This document shows, in pieces, positions 9,001 to 14,426 of a stretch of DNA of 43,069 nt. The stretch lies in IMG/VR virus record IMGVR_UViG_3300026479_000020, positions 1-43,069 of that record; one strand, written 5' to 3'. Numbering within the stretch: the first letter of the stretch is position 1; each line of letters opens with the position of its first letter. Origin of the DNA: a virus. A model generated the notes under the pieces. The model saw nothing but the letters and a program-made list of their open reading frames with translations. It was not told the DNA's origin and made no database searches. The position numbers were made by a program, and so were the translations under genes.

Positions 9001-10513
9001 CTTCTGCTTTTTCCAGTTCTTTTTCGGCTGCTTTTTGAGCTTCAGCTTTTGTTTTGAAATCCGCTGCAGAAAGAAAAACACTTGATAATGTTCCATTTTT
9101 AGCACTGCTTTTCTTTGCCATATTATCAATCTCAGCAATACGTGCTTCTTGTTTTTCAAACTGTTCTAATTCTTGTTTGTACTTACCAGACGCTTTTCTG
9201 TACGCCATACCACCAGCTCCTTGACCAATACCACCAATAGCCCCAAGCGTACCAGCTTCCCAGAAACTTGCATCATCAGCATATTTAGCCATAGAATTAC
9301 CGTCAGCTAACGCTGATAAAAGATTATCCTTACCTCCTCCAGCAATCGCTTTTTTACCTTCTCCTTCAGCTATAAAGTTTATTTGTTCTTCTCCAAATTC
9401 TTGTACACCCTCAGCACCTAATGTTCTTAGTCCTGCTTTTGAAAATAATTTTTTAGGGGCCTCAAGTAAAGTTCTTGATGCTAATGTTTGAGCACCAGCA
9501 CGAGTAAACATACTTGCACCAGTTAAATTCAAAGCAATATTTGCTCTGTTAATGGCAATTATATTAGAAGCGTCATCAGCAGCTTTGGCTTTAGCTTCTT
9601 CTTCAGTAGCACCTAAAGAAATATAATGATCTAAATTTTCTTTGTAAACTGTTGAAGCTGACATTACTGCTTCTGTTTGATTCAGAGCTGTAGCTGTAGC
9701 TAATGTGGATGTTCCTTTAGCTAATTTTTGTACCCACTTAGCTGCGTTAGCTGTTAATCCAGCAGCACCAGCACCAAACGTAGCACCTACTACAGCACCT
9801 TGCGCTGCAAAAGCTCCTATTGAAGCAACTAAAGAAGAACCGTTTTCAAACCACCATGCTGGATCTCCAATATCAAAAGCCTCTCCTGGCTTTTCTCTGT
9901 AAATAGCAAAAGAGTCATTCATTGCATTTTTATACTCTTCCATTTTATCTGAAATAGGATTACCTACTTCATCATCTTGATTGTAGTAATCTTCTATATC
10001 AACCATAGAAGCCATACCACCTACAAAATCAAATATAGCACCACCCACAGCTCTAACAACCGCATTACCAGCTTGCTCAACTCCACTTTGTCCTTGAGCT
10101 CTACGTAAATCTAACTCTTGAGTACCAACCCAAGGTTTAACTTGGTCCATATAATCAGAGTAAGCATCTACATCTATGTCATATACTTTATTTGCGTTTA
10201 ATCTCGCACCAGCACCTTCTTCGTATTTTCCTGGATTCTTTTTATAATCTTCAAGCTGTGCTCCTCTAAGAGGTAGACCTGTTGAAGGATCTAAAACAGT
10301 TTCATTTAAAGCCTCAGAAATAGTTTTTTTCTTTTCTTTTTCACGCTTTGCTGGTCCAGGACCAGGATTAGCAGGAACACTTTTTTGAAATTGTTCTTCT
10401 TGTTGTTTACGAAGTCTTTCTAATTCTTGTTCTGAATAAGCTACACCAGTAGCAGGATTGATTGCGCCAGCCCCATAGCCACCGTCTGTATTGAACATTA
10501 TATTTTCTTCCAT
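1..10513 (-). CDS. Giant virion RNA polymerase-like polyprotein (partial, C-terminus outside window)
   Basis: The frame is open from ATG at 10513 to the left edge, about 3504 codons, with no stop. Seen in order: Ala/Gly-rich hydrophobic stretches near residues 215-260 and 414-440; charged coil-like sequence about 450-950; a beta-rich unassigned region about 1010-1600; an ART-like YRSLSKEGF stretch at 1614; an acidic linker about 1740-1820; HEAFH at 1881-1885 with downstream glutamates at 1939-1944, a zincin-type metallopeptidase signature; a long unassigned stretch; DGSQFVK at 3126-3132; GYRIPTQ at 3339 and GSDYDVDKM around 3380-3384; then a P-loop GHPGLGKS at 3403. GYRIPT followed 39 residues later by DxDxD mimics the beta-prime double-psi barrel of cellular RNA polymerase, where three Asp bind Mg2+. 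Known crAss-like phages package such a polymerase in the virion. The likely role is transcription of early genes after ejection. The peptidase may process the chain (inference). The exact domain borders and the C-terminal half of the barrel are not visible. Confidence 0.85.
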   Translation of the reverse strand, partial: MEENIMFNTDGGYGAGAINPATGVAYSEQELERLRKQQEEQFQKSVPANPGPGPAKREKEKKKTISEALNETVLDPSTGLPLRGAQLEDYKKNPGKYEEGAGARLNANKVYDIDVDAYSDYMDQVKPWVGTQELDLRRAQGQSGVEQAGNAVVRAVGGAIFDFVGGMASMVDIEDYYNQDDEVGNPISDKMEEYKNAMNDSFAIYREKPGEAFDIGDPAWWFENGSSLVASIGAFAAQGAVVGATFGAGAAGLTANAAKWVQKLAKGTSTLATATALNQTEAVMSASTVYKENLDHYISLGATEEEAKAKAADDASNIIAINRANIALNLTGASMFTRAGAQTLASRTLLEAPKKLFSKAGLRTLGAEGVQEFGEEQINFIAEGEGKKAIAGGGKDNLLSALADGNSMAKYADDASFWEAGTLGAIGGIGQGAGGMAYRKASGKYKQELEQFEKQEARIAEIDNMAKKSSAKNGTLSSVFLSAADFKTKAEAQKAAEKELEKAEAEGDTKKIEQAQAKVSAAADNMLWSQVKNSLQDGTTESLLAAYKHMASIPEKEAIDERGMPSNYKERAESAIEFIEETEDAYNKFSFASPKLQSSAVVNRATALNYKKYTKEAKENIQEVEKAMNEIRSGLSPSYASMSDEELALENDAFAFALKLKRDNEKEADENSKIQNELDSEYIQMVKKSEGKRAAKNKADDIRKNRFERRREDAFRERIQDEIIDNGLTRDGIQSLINSVQKSNHPEKNSRLDVLYDFLEKVSKNETIALDNKRKQAQTEVLQHIDTQAESLKQELGLTPKAAKKVAEAAKKQPGKKVEAPTNEKEEAPTQNAPSEGQQSLNEILGVPTVSLSEDGKITVQETEPTATAEDLGEKVPNKTLENLSPERKAELSDGTKMLLEEANTVKEITDNLDLLGDDIKSSEAAILNERVQELQSFEQALKDKEAALEQRDKELEEAGVDPDAMLDTKDIRIVQLSEKEGDNSAKYGLENTPVLDLDSEVETTEEEDIEEEAEAKMQPQLQAMPVDAVTTVDTQFISLQIDNPETPTSNNIEMGVREKGFFVKATDENGNPIPKLATKYVRKTEDNLTEAEKAVAIPLYWYPVKLDETTGMPIIRQGFGMDKFRYDKSSAPVPLLTKGMKGEPIYIVPADLNETPVLESEVLAFEDWVKPENAKKDQVVYLKKGQYVYPQGHEKAGQEIFPDAGEHNQPITVHLTPDGPPVQKIAADSVEELSDLRTNFDVYSDESGAVPVMIHKKGKGFVINQKQPDGSSAKNPIGVLGAFGKDFTLGVGSNGTVIYTENGVEKEYEAKVEDGRVYAMVTSANGDKVPVRLETKKVSEKDADHIIDNILLNSELEGNDKAAIIKSIVGTIANHNIEDSENANGPLFFANNREIKLRVGGQILSIGFYDFGDKGINNLRQALNGERFLATVYQSSTGNPEYNYGEPLLNDDGKPKQEYFDPKSPKTLTPEMLEALQDFRQVIKDAIMSKNYDVSKKNIVSNTATIDHTTGETYNSYSEYLEGKNILTTDVTGLSTGQKFTNSKAQLIPVNKKIQIVTPSVEVTSDIDSLDVAKAKTKADIKRRRQVELLSIENSVELTPENQSNYINDQLAYRSLSKEGFINAAETGVLSQKGYNNNPKYSSIYFGNGTKGFNVVMDFAEKAGGDPYIAVVPRANLKTAGLKHNASTTNSNTTKPVFTNDVVYLIGDYKNEKIYVKEHTEIDKINAKYDAELTALEQQDNAVKNESNTDGEATPANIEIVSETDNVIDSDPTQNEIDNNTQELEPEKELDGTETINTEDIDPNDEDLVFRKVESKFEENPLNILTDTEISWIIDTFGEEHLAPMAQAKFILIKGEKAYGAYSNGMVFLARDGKKGTAYHEAFHLVLDLASTSKEKEVLMKAAKKVFGEINKRSQKYQDLKTTYPNKNEAELAEVYYEEEMAEAFRTFMESEESKGKIKKTKVGIAIQKFFDRIRKAILAMRIKGSQMLNRDSVYLSNSIMNKAFLNIKNGNVTFSERAKSIMDKQYFNPNDFKLRRKKGFTEEFKHDMVSTMRYALMRKVIPKMIADGRTTATSITEMITSNKYVEDVRTAINETRDILLKQGTTFLNSKNPTANKTLSGRYLEKSLQDSEWNDKFEGGIVSDPGFGSLLIDSLKLHGSNVKRQKTTDGFTEYDAKKVENEVLEFGEEVVEEGENESTSIERIHNSHFALSDPKKTLASEVKIALSFVPTPTIVDKKTGKTISNGRSKFTMLPTFIDFHKVYSMLTSKLADVDISEMEDKLQELSAWNPMISSVYTEYQNWSPELKNKFKAVMSKTQLKFMTVVSGENMEWKLIETNRTGVLKQILEGWARNKNAKNLFVEEQGQTATVNKEVLQKMADSYETLSNEKLQENPVDYYKAINEVFSFIGIEFDAPVLQMLATKYSPKDFNKSYVQGKFKFIMNELGYDVKTKKIKSGKGVDPYVSTQNKGQLKTITKIAELVKDVSTDLYTGSFVNGEGKMVYSINLNSYISKFKQDVSTVENIEKMWEDSYSKDVFYNPDGNLGVHGSLFFELLKNNPKMREEFDIIELDTAKDKEKGKGTSFDQMIEKQAWLTRMAMFANNGNRKSTGYSYISMGTKADKGRSLYMKVPTLQNAKAPAEMSISNGIGVKYVKEAAKHVLKRNVMQEAARIRLTQEQLFGPEALRDDQLVENLHYKGTNPDGTLNRKAANGLKFMSIPDLNFSTYGLFNTDGSLKEISTETNYAKVNKALDAFLDREVLRGKNRMVKAGVLFEKDGIYYTDMVKVDSFGGTSVTIDGEQVNKIDDQVSEFLMNELVWRTEINKFQMGDLALYKTKTADISNDAEFNGVKGEFLSVVTDAGKRSYQTITPGIDHVIDSMYGKPKQMSMAIMKDIETSMSVDSAVNIAENLVGESNWAKPYLTEDGMKKSTSSLSTEKKDAIKIVRMYRKGSNSADAQGYTTLEAHRHSMMSRGDWTMEGEHSHEKAYNEYWKKEVPVSSWPDWVNKLALKPLKTFYWGKQYDVALQRVSFKQIKHSTVPLYAGMTKQVPSLDKLRQRMEATGEFSNMDPIDVVNMESAVKVGKSGVNTYSQDGSYLSNMTLQTIYSENERSPFILPTDKGTDPKDGSQFVKLITSNMDPGAVYNTVEGMEAMTTEQIKSVSNSVYVEKIKRASKKLREDLGYDKYLANGKSNSRENQLEFLKKVQKLLIEQIESRDLPDNYSIALEIQQLESGDYSFAMPLSFPAYAKKFEIALASLYKSRVLTQRLPGDAAVQVAEYGDDTENRLKYYSFENGDMKAAECAISYKEAEKLGILEYADENGIIDHDKMPDKSVLEIIGYRIPTQGKSSMLPLIVKRILPPTSKGQIMLPHEIVTQTGSDYDVDKMFLYYPALQNKKHSIIWGHPGLGKSTLRKNRQDVLDFDTDFKPKVAELLGLPEGKRSSVSLNKWRKEDPKNEALFEKAMKKVWGQAKKQAKKDGSTLMVSDMMFLKDFQSDFDKVITTN

Positions 10514-10523
10514 GATAATACTT

Positions 10524-10587
10524 TTTACTAAAAACAGGTAGATCAAAAATACAAAATATCCTTTAATCTATAACTGTTTTTAGTAAA
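10524..10587. repeat. 14-bp perfect inverted repeat upstream of the giant gene
   Basis: TTTACTAAAAACAG at 10524-10537 is exactly complementary to CTGTTTTTAGTAAA at 10574-10587, with a 36-bp AT-rich spacer. It fills most of the 88-bp gap between the hydrolase stop and the giant gene ATG. It could be a long-loop RNA hairpin in the leader, a protein-binding palindrome, or part of a terminator/attenuator. There is no clear T-tract on the minus-strand exit side. Confidence 0.75.
10544..10551 (-). promoter_or_regulatory. Promoter-like TATTTTTG box for the giant gene
   Basis: TATTTTTG fits the Bacteroidota -7 consensus TAnnTTTG and lies 30 bases upstream of the ATG, inside the spacer of the inverted repeat at 10524-10587. 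No clear -33 TTTG element is visible at the usual distance, so this is a candidate only. Confidence 0.4.
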
Positions 10588-10601
10588 GTATAATCTAAAA
10601 G

Positions 10602-11429
10602 TTAATAACTACCAGTATAAACTTTTTCCAAAACATCTCCCATTTCTGCTAATCTCTCTGAATAAGGAGTAAGAGCCACTCCGTTTTTACTTGTTGCTGA
10701 TTCAGCTATCATAGGTTCTCCTTGGGAGTTATAAACTATTATACCAATATGGTCAATACCATACTTTCTATTTTTATCAAACCCATGGTCTCCAGTATCA
10801 AATGCTATCACCATTCCTTCTTTTAAATCTGATTTTTTAATAGATTTCCAATCTGTATAAGTTTTATGGTCTTTAGAATTAACCCATAATCCTTGAGAAC
10901 TTAAATCATCTGTTGGAACTGATTTATTTAAGTCTGTAAGTACTTTATAAACAAACCCCGAACAGTCTATACTATTCCCACTTTTATCTCCAAGATTATA
11001 TGTTTTATCTCGCATAGAAGCAACAGAACGAACTATAGCTTTACTTGTACTATTTGATGGTAGTTGATTAAAAGCACTCACAATTTCATCTCCTTTTAAA
11101 GATGTTCCAGAAGGCTTTTCATTTTGCTCCAGAGTTTGCTGTGCGTATGCTTCAGCTTTAATATCATTCAAAGTTTTTGGAGTTGCTCCATTTTTTTCTA
11201 CCATATTTGATTTAACTACATTTGATTTACCTTTTAAGTTATCAGTAGTCAATTCTTTTGCAGGAGTAACAGGAGCAGGTTGCTGATAAGCTTGCTGTTT
11301 TATTTGGTCTAATGTAATTCCAATATTTTGCTTTGGAATTACAGGTTGTAATGGTTTTTGTGGTGCTGGTGGCTCTTGTTCTTGTATGCTTGAAGTAGTA
11401 AGAACAGGAGGAGTATTAGGCAATGGCAC
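10602..11429 (-). CDS. NlpC/P60-family peptidoglycan hydrolase
   Basis: The 275-aa product has a Pro/Gln-rich, probably disordered first ~110 residues and a C-terminal NlpC/P60 domain. The catalytic cysteine is Cys156 in SIDCSGFVYK and the catalytic histidine is His227 in GIDHIGII; the third polar residue is not certain. This family cuts stem peptides of peptidoglycan. Placed between the internal virion proteins and the giant polymerase, it is more likely a virion-carried wall-penetration enzyme than a late endolysin (inference). The start used is GTG at 11429, which has AAGGAGG seven bases upstream (11437-11443), a rare good Shine-Dalgarno in this genome. No ATG, GTG or TTG occurs further upstream in this frame before a TGA at 11487-11489. 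That TGA overlaps an A9 run in the preceding gene, so expression as a -1 frameshift extension is also possible. Confidence 0.85.
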   Translation of the reverse strand: MPLPNTPPVLTTSSIQEQEPPAPQKPLQPVIPKQNIGITLDQIKQQAYQQPAPVTPAKELTTDNLKGKSNVVKSNMVEKNGATPKTLNDIKAEAYAQQTLEQNEKPSGTSLKGDEIVSAFNQLPSNSTSKAIVRSVASMRDKTYNLGDKSGNSIDCSGFVYKVLTDLNKSVPTDDLSSQGLWVNSKDHKTYTDWKSIKKSDLKEGMVIAFDTGDHGFDKNRKYGIDHIGIIVYNSQGEPMIAESATSKNGVALTPYSERLAEMGDVLEKVYTGSY

Positions 11430-11436
11430 AGCCCCT

Positions 11437-11443
11437 CCTCCTT
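11437..11443 (-). promoter_or_regulatory. Shine-Dalgarno AAGGAGG for the GTG start of the hydrolase
   Basis: AAGGAGG lies seven bases before the GTG at 11427-11429. Most genes here lack such a site, so it supports the non-ATG start. The same bases also encode Gln-Gly-Gly in the open frame that extends upstream, so the match could be coincidental. Confidence 0.5.
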
Positions 11444-11461
11444 GTTCATTACTTGGGATAT

Positions 11462-14407
11462 TTACTGAGTTATTGGACTTTTTTTTTCAACCTCCTCTTG
11501 TTCAAATATAGATGGATCATATTGTATTCCTAACATATCCATTAAATTTCTATATGTTTGATTCGGAACGTTTACTGCTTTATATGCATTTTTATATTCT
11601 TTATCAATAGATTGTAGTAGTATTTTACTATCATCTCTACTATCCACATCTACAGTAAATCTTTTAGCTTCTAAAGCTTTACCAGTCAACATACCATCTG
11701 TCATTGTTAAAAATAACTGACCTTCAGGAGAGTTAGCATCTATAGGAGGTAATTTTGTTGTTTTAGGATCTATGTTACTTATAAAAGTATGTAAATCTGG
11801 TAACGTTTGTTCCAACCCATTATAAAAAGTTGTAGATGGAGATAAATTTTCACCACTATACTGATAATTTTGAGATCCAGTTTTTTTCATTTGGATGGTA
11901 TTATCAACACCTTGTAATATAAAACGATTATTTACAGGTATTTTAGTAAGTTGTGGAATATTTATCTCTGTTGAATAATTATTTTTAGTATCTGATATTT
12001 TTAAATTAGCGTCTGCATTTTCAAAAATCGCATCAGTTGTAACCGTATTATTTAATCTATCTTTTACAAAATCAACTGCTCCAGATTTATCTGTTACATT
12101 AGCTTGATTCAAGTAGTTACCTAAATGCGTATATAATGAGCCTGAAGCATCTCTACTTGAGTACATGGTGTAAGAAGTAGGTACTTTTGTAGCTTTTCCA
12201 GTATCATCGTATGTTGTTAAAGTACCTTTTACTATTATTGGAATATACTCTTCACCTCCTCCTAAATCTAATTCATCCATTCCTACATGAGAAAACTCTT
12301 CAGCTACAAAACCTGTTAATAATTCTGGGTTCTCTGTAGCAGATATAGCCTCTCCTGTTGTTGTATTATAAACAACAGCATTTTTTTGATTAATTATATC
12401 TGTTGCTGATGATAATGCATTTGCGTAAGATTCGTTAGCCATTTTCTTTTGTGGTTCAGAAGCTAATCCTTTTTCTATTTCAGGAATAGCTAAAAATCCA
12501 GTAGAATATGCAGGTGTTTCGACACCTACTTTTTCGATATGGTTATTGTACGCATCGTAATACTCTTGTTTCATATCTTCTGCCATAGCATCAAAAACAT
12601 CATCAAACTCTTGACCATGTGATGAACCTCCTCCTTTATGTTTATAAAAATAACCACCTAATTTTATTAACGCTTGTTCTTGATTTTCAGGCCACTTTAA
12701 GGCATCTGTTACTTTTTTTACTGCTTCAGGATCTTTAGTGGCTAAAGCTTTTACAAAAGTAGCTCTATCTATTCCTGCTCTTTCAAAAAACTCTGGTTTT
12801 GCCTCAGCACTATATCCTTGATCTATTACATAACTAAGTCTTTTAGCAAATTGCACAAACTCTTTATTATCCATATTAACACCAGAAGCTTCATTTATAG
12901 CTTGTCTTACATACTCTGTGCGTACATAGTCTTTTACATTTGAAATATCTGATGTAACTTCCCCTAACTCAAGATCGTTATCTTTAATGATATTTCCTTT
13001 AGCATCTTTTTGAAACTCTACATTTTTATAAAAATCGATAGTATTTGTCTTACGATCCCACTGTCCAGTTCCTTCTAATTGACGTTTTATTTTAACAGCT
13101 TCTACTCCTTCATTGTTATTTTGAATAGTATTATCTTCCCAATTATTTCTTGTTTGTACAAGTGTATTTAATTTATTTATAGCAGCTTGTTGCTCTATCT
13201 GATACTGTTTATACTGAGATGCAGTAATTGGAGGGGTAACATTATTTCTAACTGCTTCTTCGTATGCTTTTATCTCTGCAGAATGCTCTTGGGTTTGTGC
13301 TGCATAAGATCCTTCCAGTTGTGCTACTTCTTCTGGAGAAGTATATCTTTTAGAATTAGTATTGTTAACACCAGTTACTTGATCAACACTTGTCTCAATT
13401 GCTGGAGGAACAACTACTTCTTCAACTTCATCAGCTTTCTTTCTTTTATATGCTATGGTCGCAGCAAGTTGTGCATCGTTTTGTGTATGCGCACCTATTT
13501 CAGTATATGCAGCGTAATCAACTGCAGCTGCGATACCTTTATCAATATAAGCTTCTTTATCAAAAACGGTTCCACCGTTTTGTTCTCTTAATTCTTTAAT
13601 TAAATAATTAGCCCCGTCTTCACTATGACCTTGACTCATTAATTCTTTCTTTTTAATAATCTCAGCTCCCCTATCTTTTTGTTCAAAGAAAGAAGTAAAA
13701 GCAGGAGAAGAGTTTACATAGTTTTTAGCAATACGTGTAGCTTCTTCAGCAGTAACTTCTGAATTGTCTTCCCATCTAAGAACACCAAAATTATCAGCTT
13801 GCATTATACGCCCATCCTCTGTATAGATAGGTGTCTTGTTTGCTTTGATACCTTTTAAATACTCTTGAACATTTTTAGCCATTTCAGGAGTTTTCTTAGC
13901 CATTACATTTTCCCATTTATTAAACGATCTATAATCATCTACTTCTCCGATACCAATTTGATTTTTAGCTTCTATATCAGCCATAGCTGCTGCATATACT
14001 TCTGGATCTAAACTCGCTTTTTCTTCTTCAATAGCTTTTTTATTTGCTTCATAACCTTTAGAAAAACTTCTAATATCTTGTAACGCAACATCATTAGCTG
14101 CTTGAGAACCAAGACCTATCATTTTATTATACTTCTCCGTGGTCGTCAGCTTTTTATCATTTAGAACCCTTTCTTGTTCAGTGTTGTAATAATTAGCTCT
14201 TTGTTCTAATTTACGAGCATTAAAATCATTTGTAGCACGAATGTCTTGATATTGTTTATCAAGCAGAGCCTGCTGTTTAGCCAACTTTTCAGTTTGACCT
14301 GTTCGCCATTTTTTGTTTTCCAATAAAGCACCAAAAGGAATTGGATTCGCTTCTGGCATTAATGCAGCTCCTGGAGCTAAAAATTGATATTGTGGTGTAT
14401 ATCCCAT
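11462..14407 (-). CDS. Large coil-rich internal virion (cargo-like) protein
   Basis: This 981-aa protein has no motif I can assign to an enzyme. The first ~200 residues are rich in Lys, Glu, Gln and Ala and look helical or coiled (for example around KLAKQQALLDKQYQDIRA). The rest mixes charged helices with beta-like, Thr/Asn-rich stretches towards the end. There is no signal peptide or clear membrane segment. It sits between a 1194-aa glycine-patterned protein and the NlpC/P60 gene, directly before the giant polymerase, where crAss-like phages encode proteins carried inside the virion and ejected with the DNA. I infer an internal or ejected tail protein. It ends EEVEKKSPITQ at a TAA eight codons after a slippery A9 run, so a minor longer product including the hydrolase is possible. 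Confidence 0.6.
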   Translation of the reverse strand: MGYTPQYQFLAPGAALMPEANPIPFGALLENKKWRTGQTEKLAKQQALLDKQYQDIRATNDFNARKLEQRANYYNTEQERVLNDKKLTTTEKYNKMIGLGSQAANDVALQDIRSFSKGYEANKKAIEEEKASLDPEVYAAAMADIEAKNQIGIGEVDDYRSFNKWENVMAKKTPEMAKNVQEYLKGIKANKTPIYTEDGRIMQADNFGVLRWEDNSEVTAEEATRIAKNYVNSSPAFTSFFEQKDRGAEIIKKKELMSQGHSEDGANYLIKELREQNGGTVFDKEAYIDKGIAAAVDYAAYTEIGAHTQNDAQLAATIAYKRKKADEVEEVVVPPAIETSVDQVTGVNNTNSKRYTSPEEVAQLEGSYAAQTQEHSAEIKAYEEAVRNNVTPPITASQYKQYQIEQQAAINKLNTLVQTRNNWEDNTIQNNNEGVEAVKIKRQLEGTGQWDRKTNTIDFYKNVEFQKDAKGNIIKDNDLELGEVTSDISNVKDYVRTEYVRQAINEASGVNMDNKEFVQFAKRLSYVIDQGYSAEAKPEFFERAGIDRATFVKALATKDPEAVKKVTDALKWPENQEQALIKLGGYFYKHKGGGSSHGQEFDDVFDAMAEDMKQEYYDAYNNHIEKVGVETPAYSTGFLAIPEIEKGLASEPQKKMANESYANALSSATDIINQKNAVVYNTTTGEAISATENPELLTGFVAEEFSHVGMDELDLGGGEEYIPIIVKGTLTTYDDTGKATKVPTSYTMYSSRDASGSLYTHLGNYLNQANVTDKSGAVDFVKDRLNNTVTTDAIFENADANLKISDTKNNYSTEINIPQLTKIPVNNRFILQGVDNTIQMKKTGSQNYQYSGENLSPSTTFYNGLEQTLPDLHTFISNIDPKTTKLPPIDANSPEGQLFLTMTDGMLTGKALEAKRFTVDVDSRDDSKILLQSIDKEYKNAYKAVNVPNQTYRNLMDMLGIQYDPSIFEQEEVEKKSPITQ
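11480..11496 (-). promoter_or_regulatory. Candidate -1 frameshift site (A9 run with upstream AGGAGG)
   Basis: On the coding strand the end of the 981-aa gene reads AGGAGG (11491-11496), TTG, then nine A (11479-11487). In the gene's own frame this is GAA AAA AAA AGT, so the heptamer A AAA AAA (11480-11486) fits the X XXY YYZ slippery form. A -1 slip enters the open frame of the NlpC/P60 gene and yields one fused chain. Internal Shine-Dalgarno-like sites and A-rich heptamers drive -1 shifting in E. coli dnaX. Function here is inferred, and a homopolymer sequencing error must also be considered. Confidence 0.45.
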
Positions 14408-14426
14408 TACCGTATATTTAATTTTA

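Noticed and set aside
8977-9159. Short minus-strand frame of 60 codons within the giant gene
   Set aside because: Lys/Gln-rich out-of-frame reading of the charged coil; the giant frame runs through it without a break.
13187-13591. Plus-strand frames opposite the 981-aa gene
   Set aside because: Cys/Phe/Leu-rich reverse-frame shadow of a coil-rich coding sequence.
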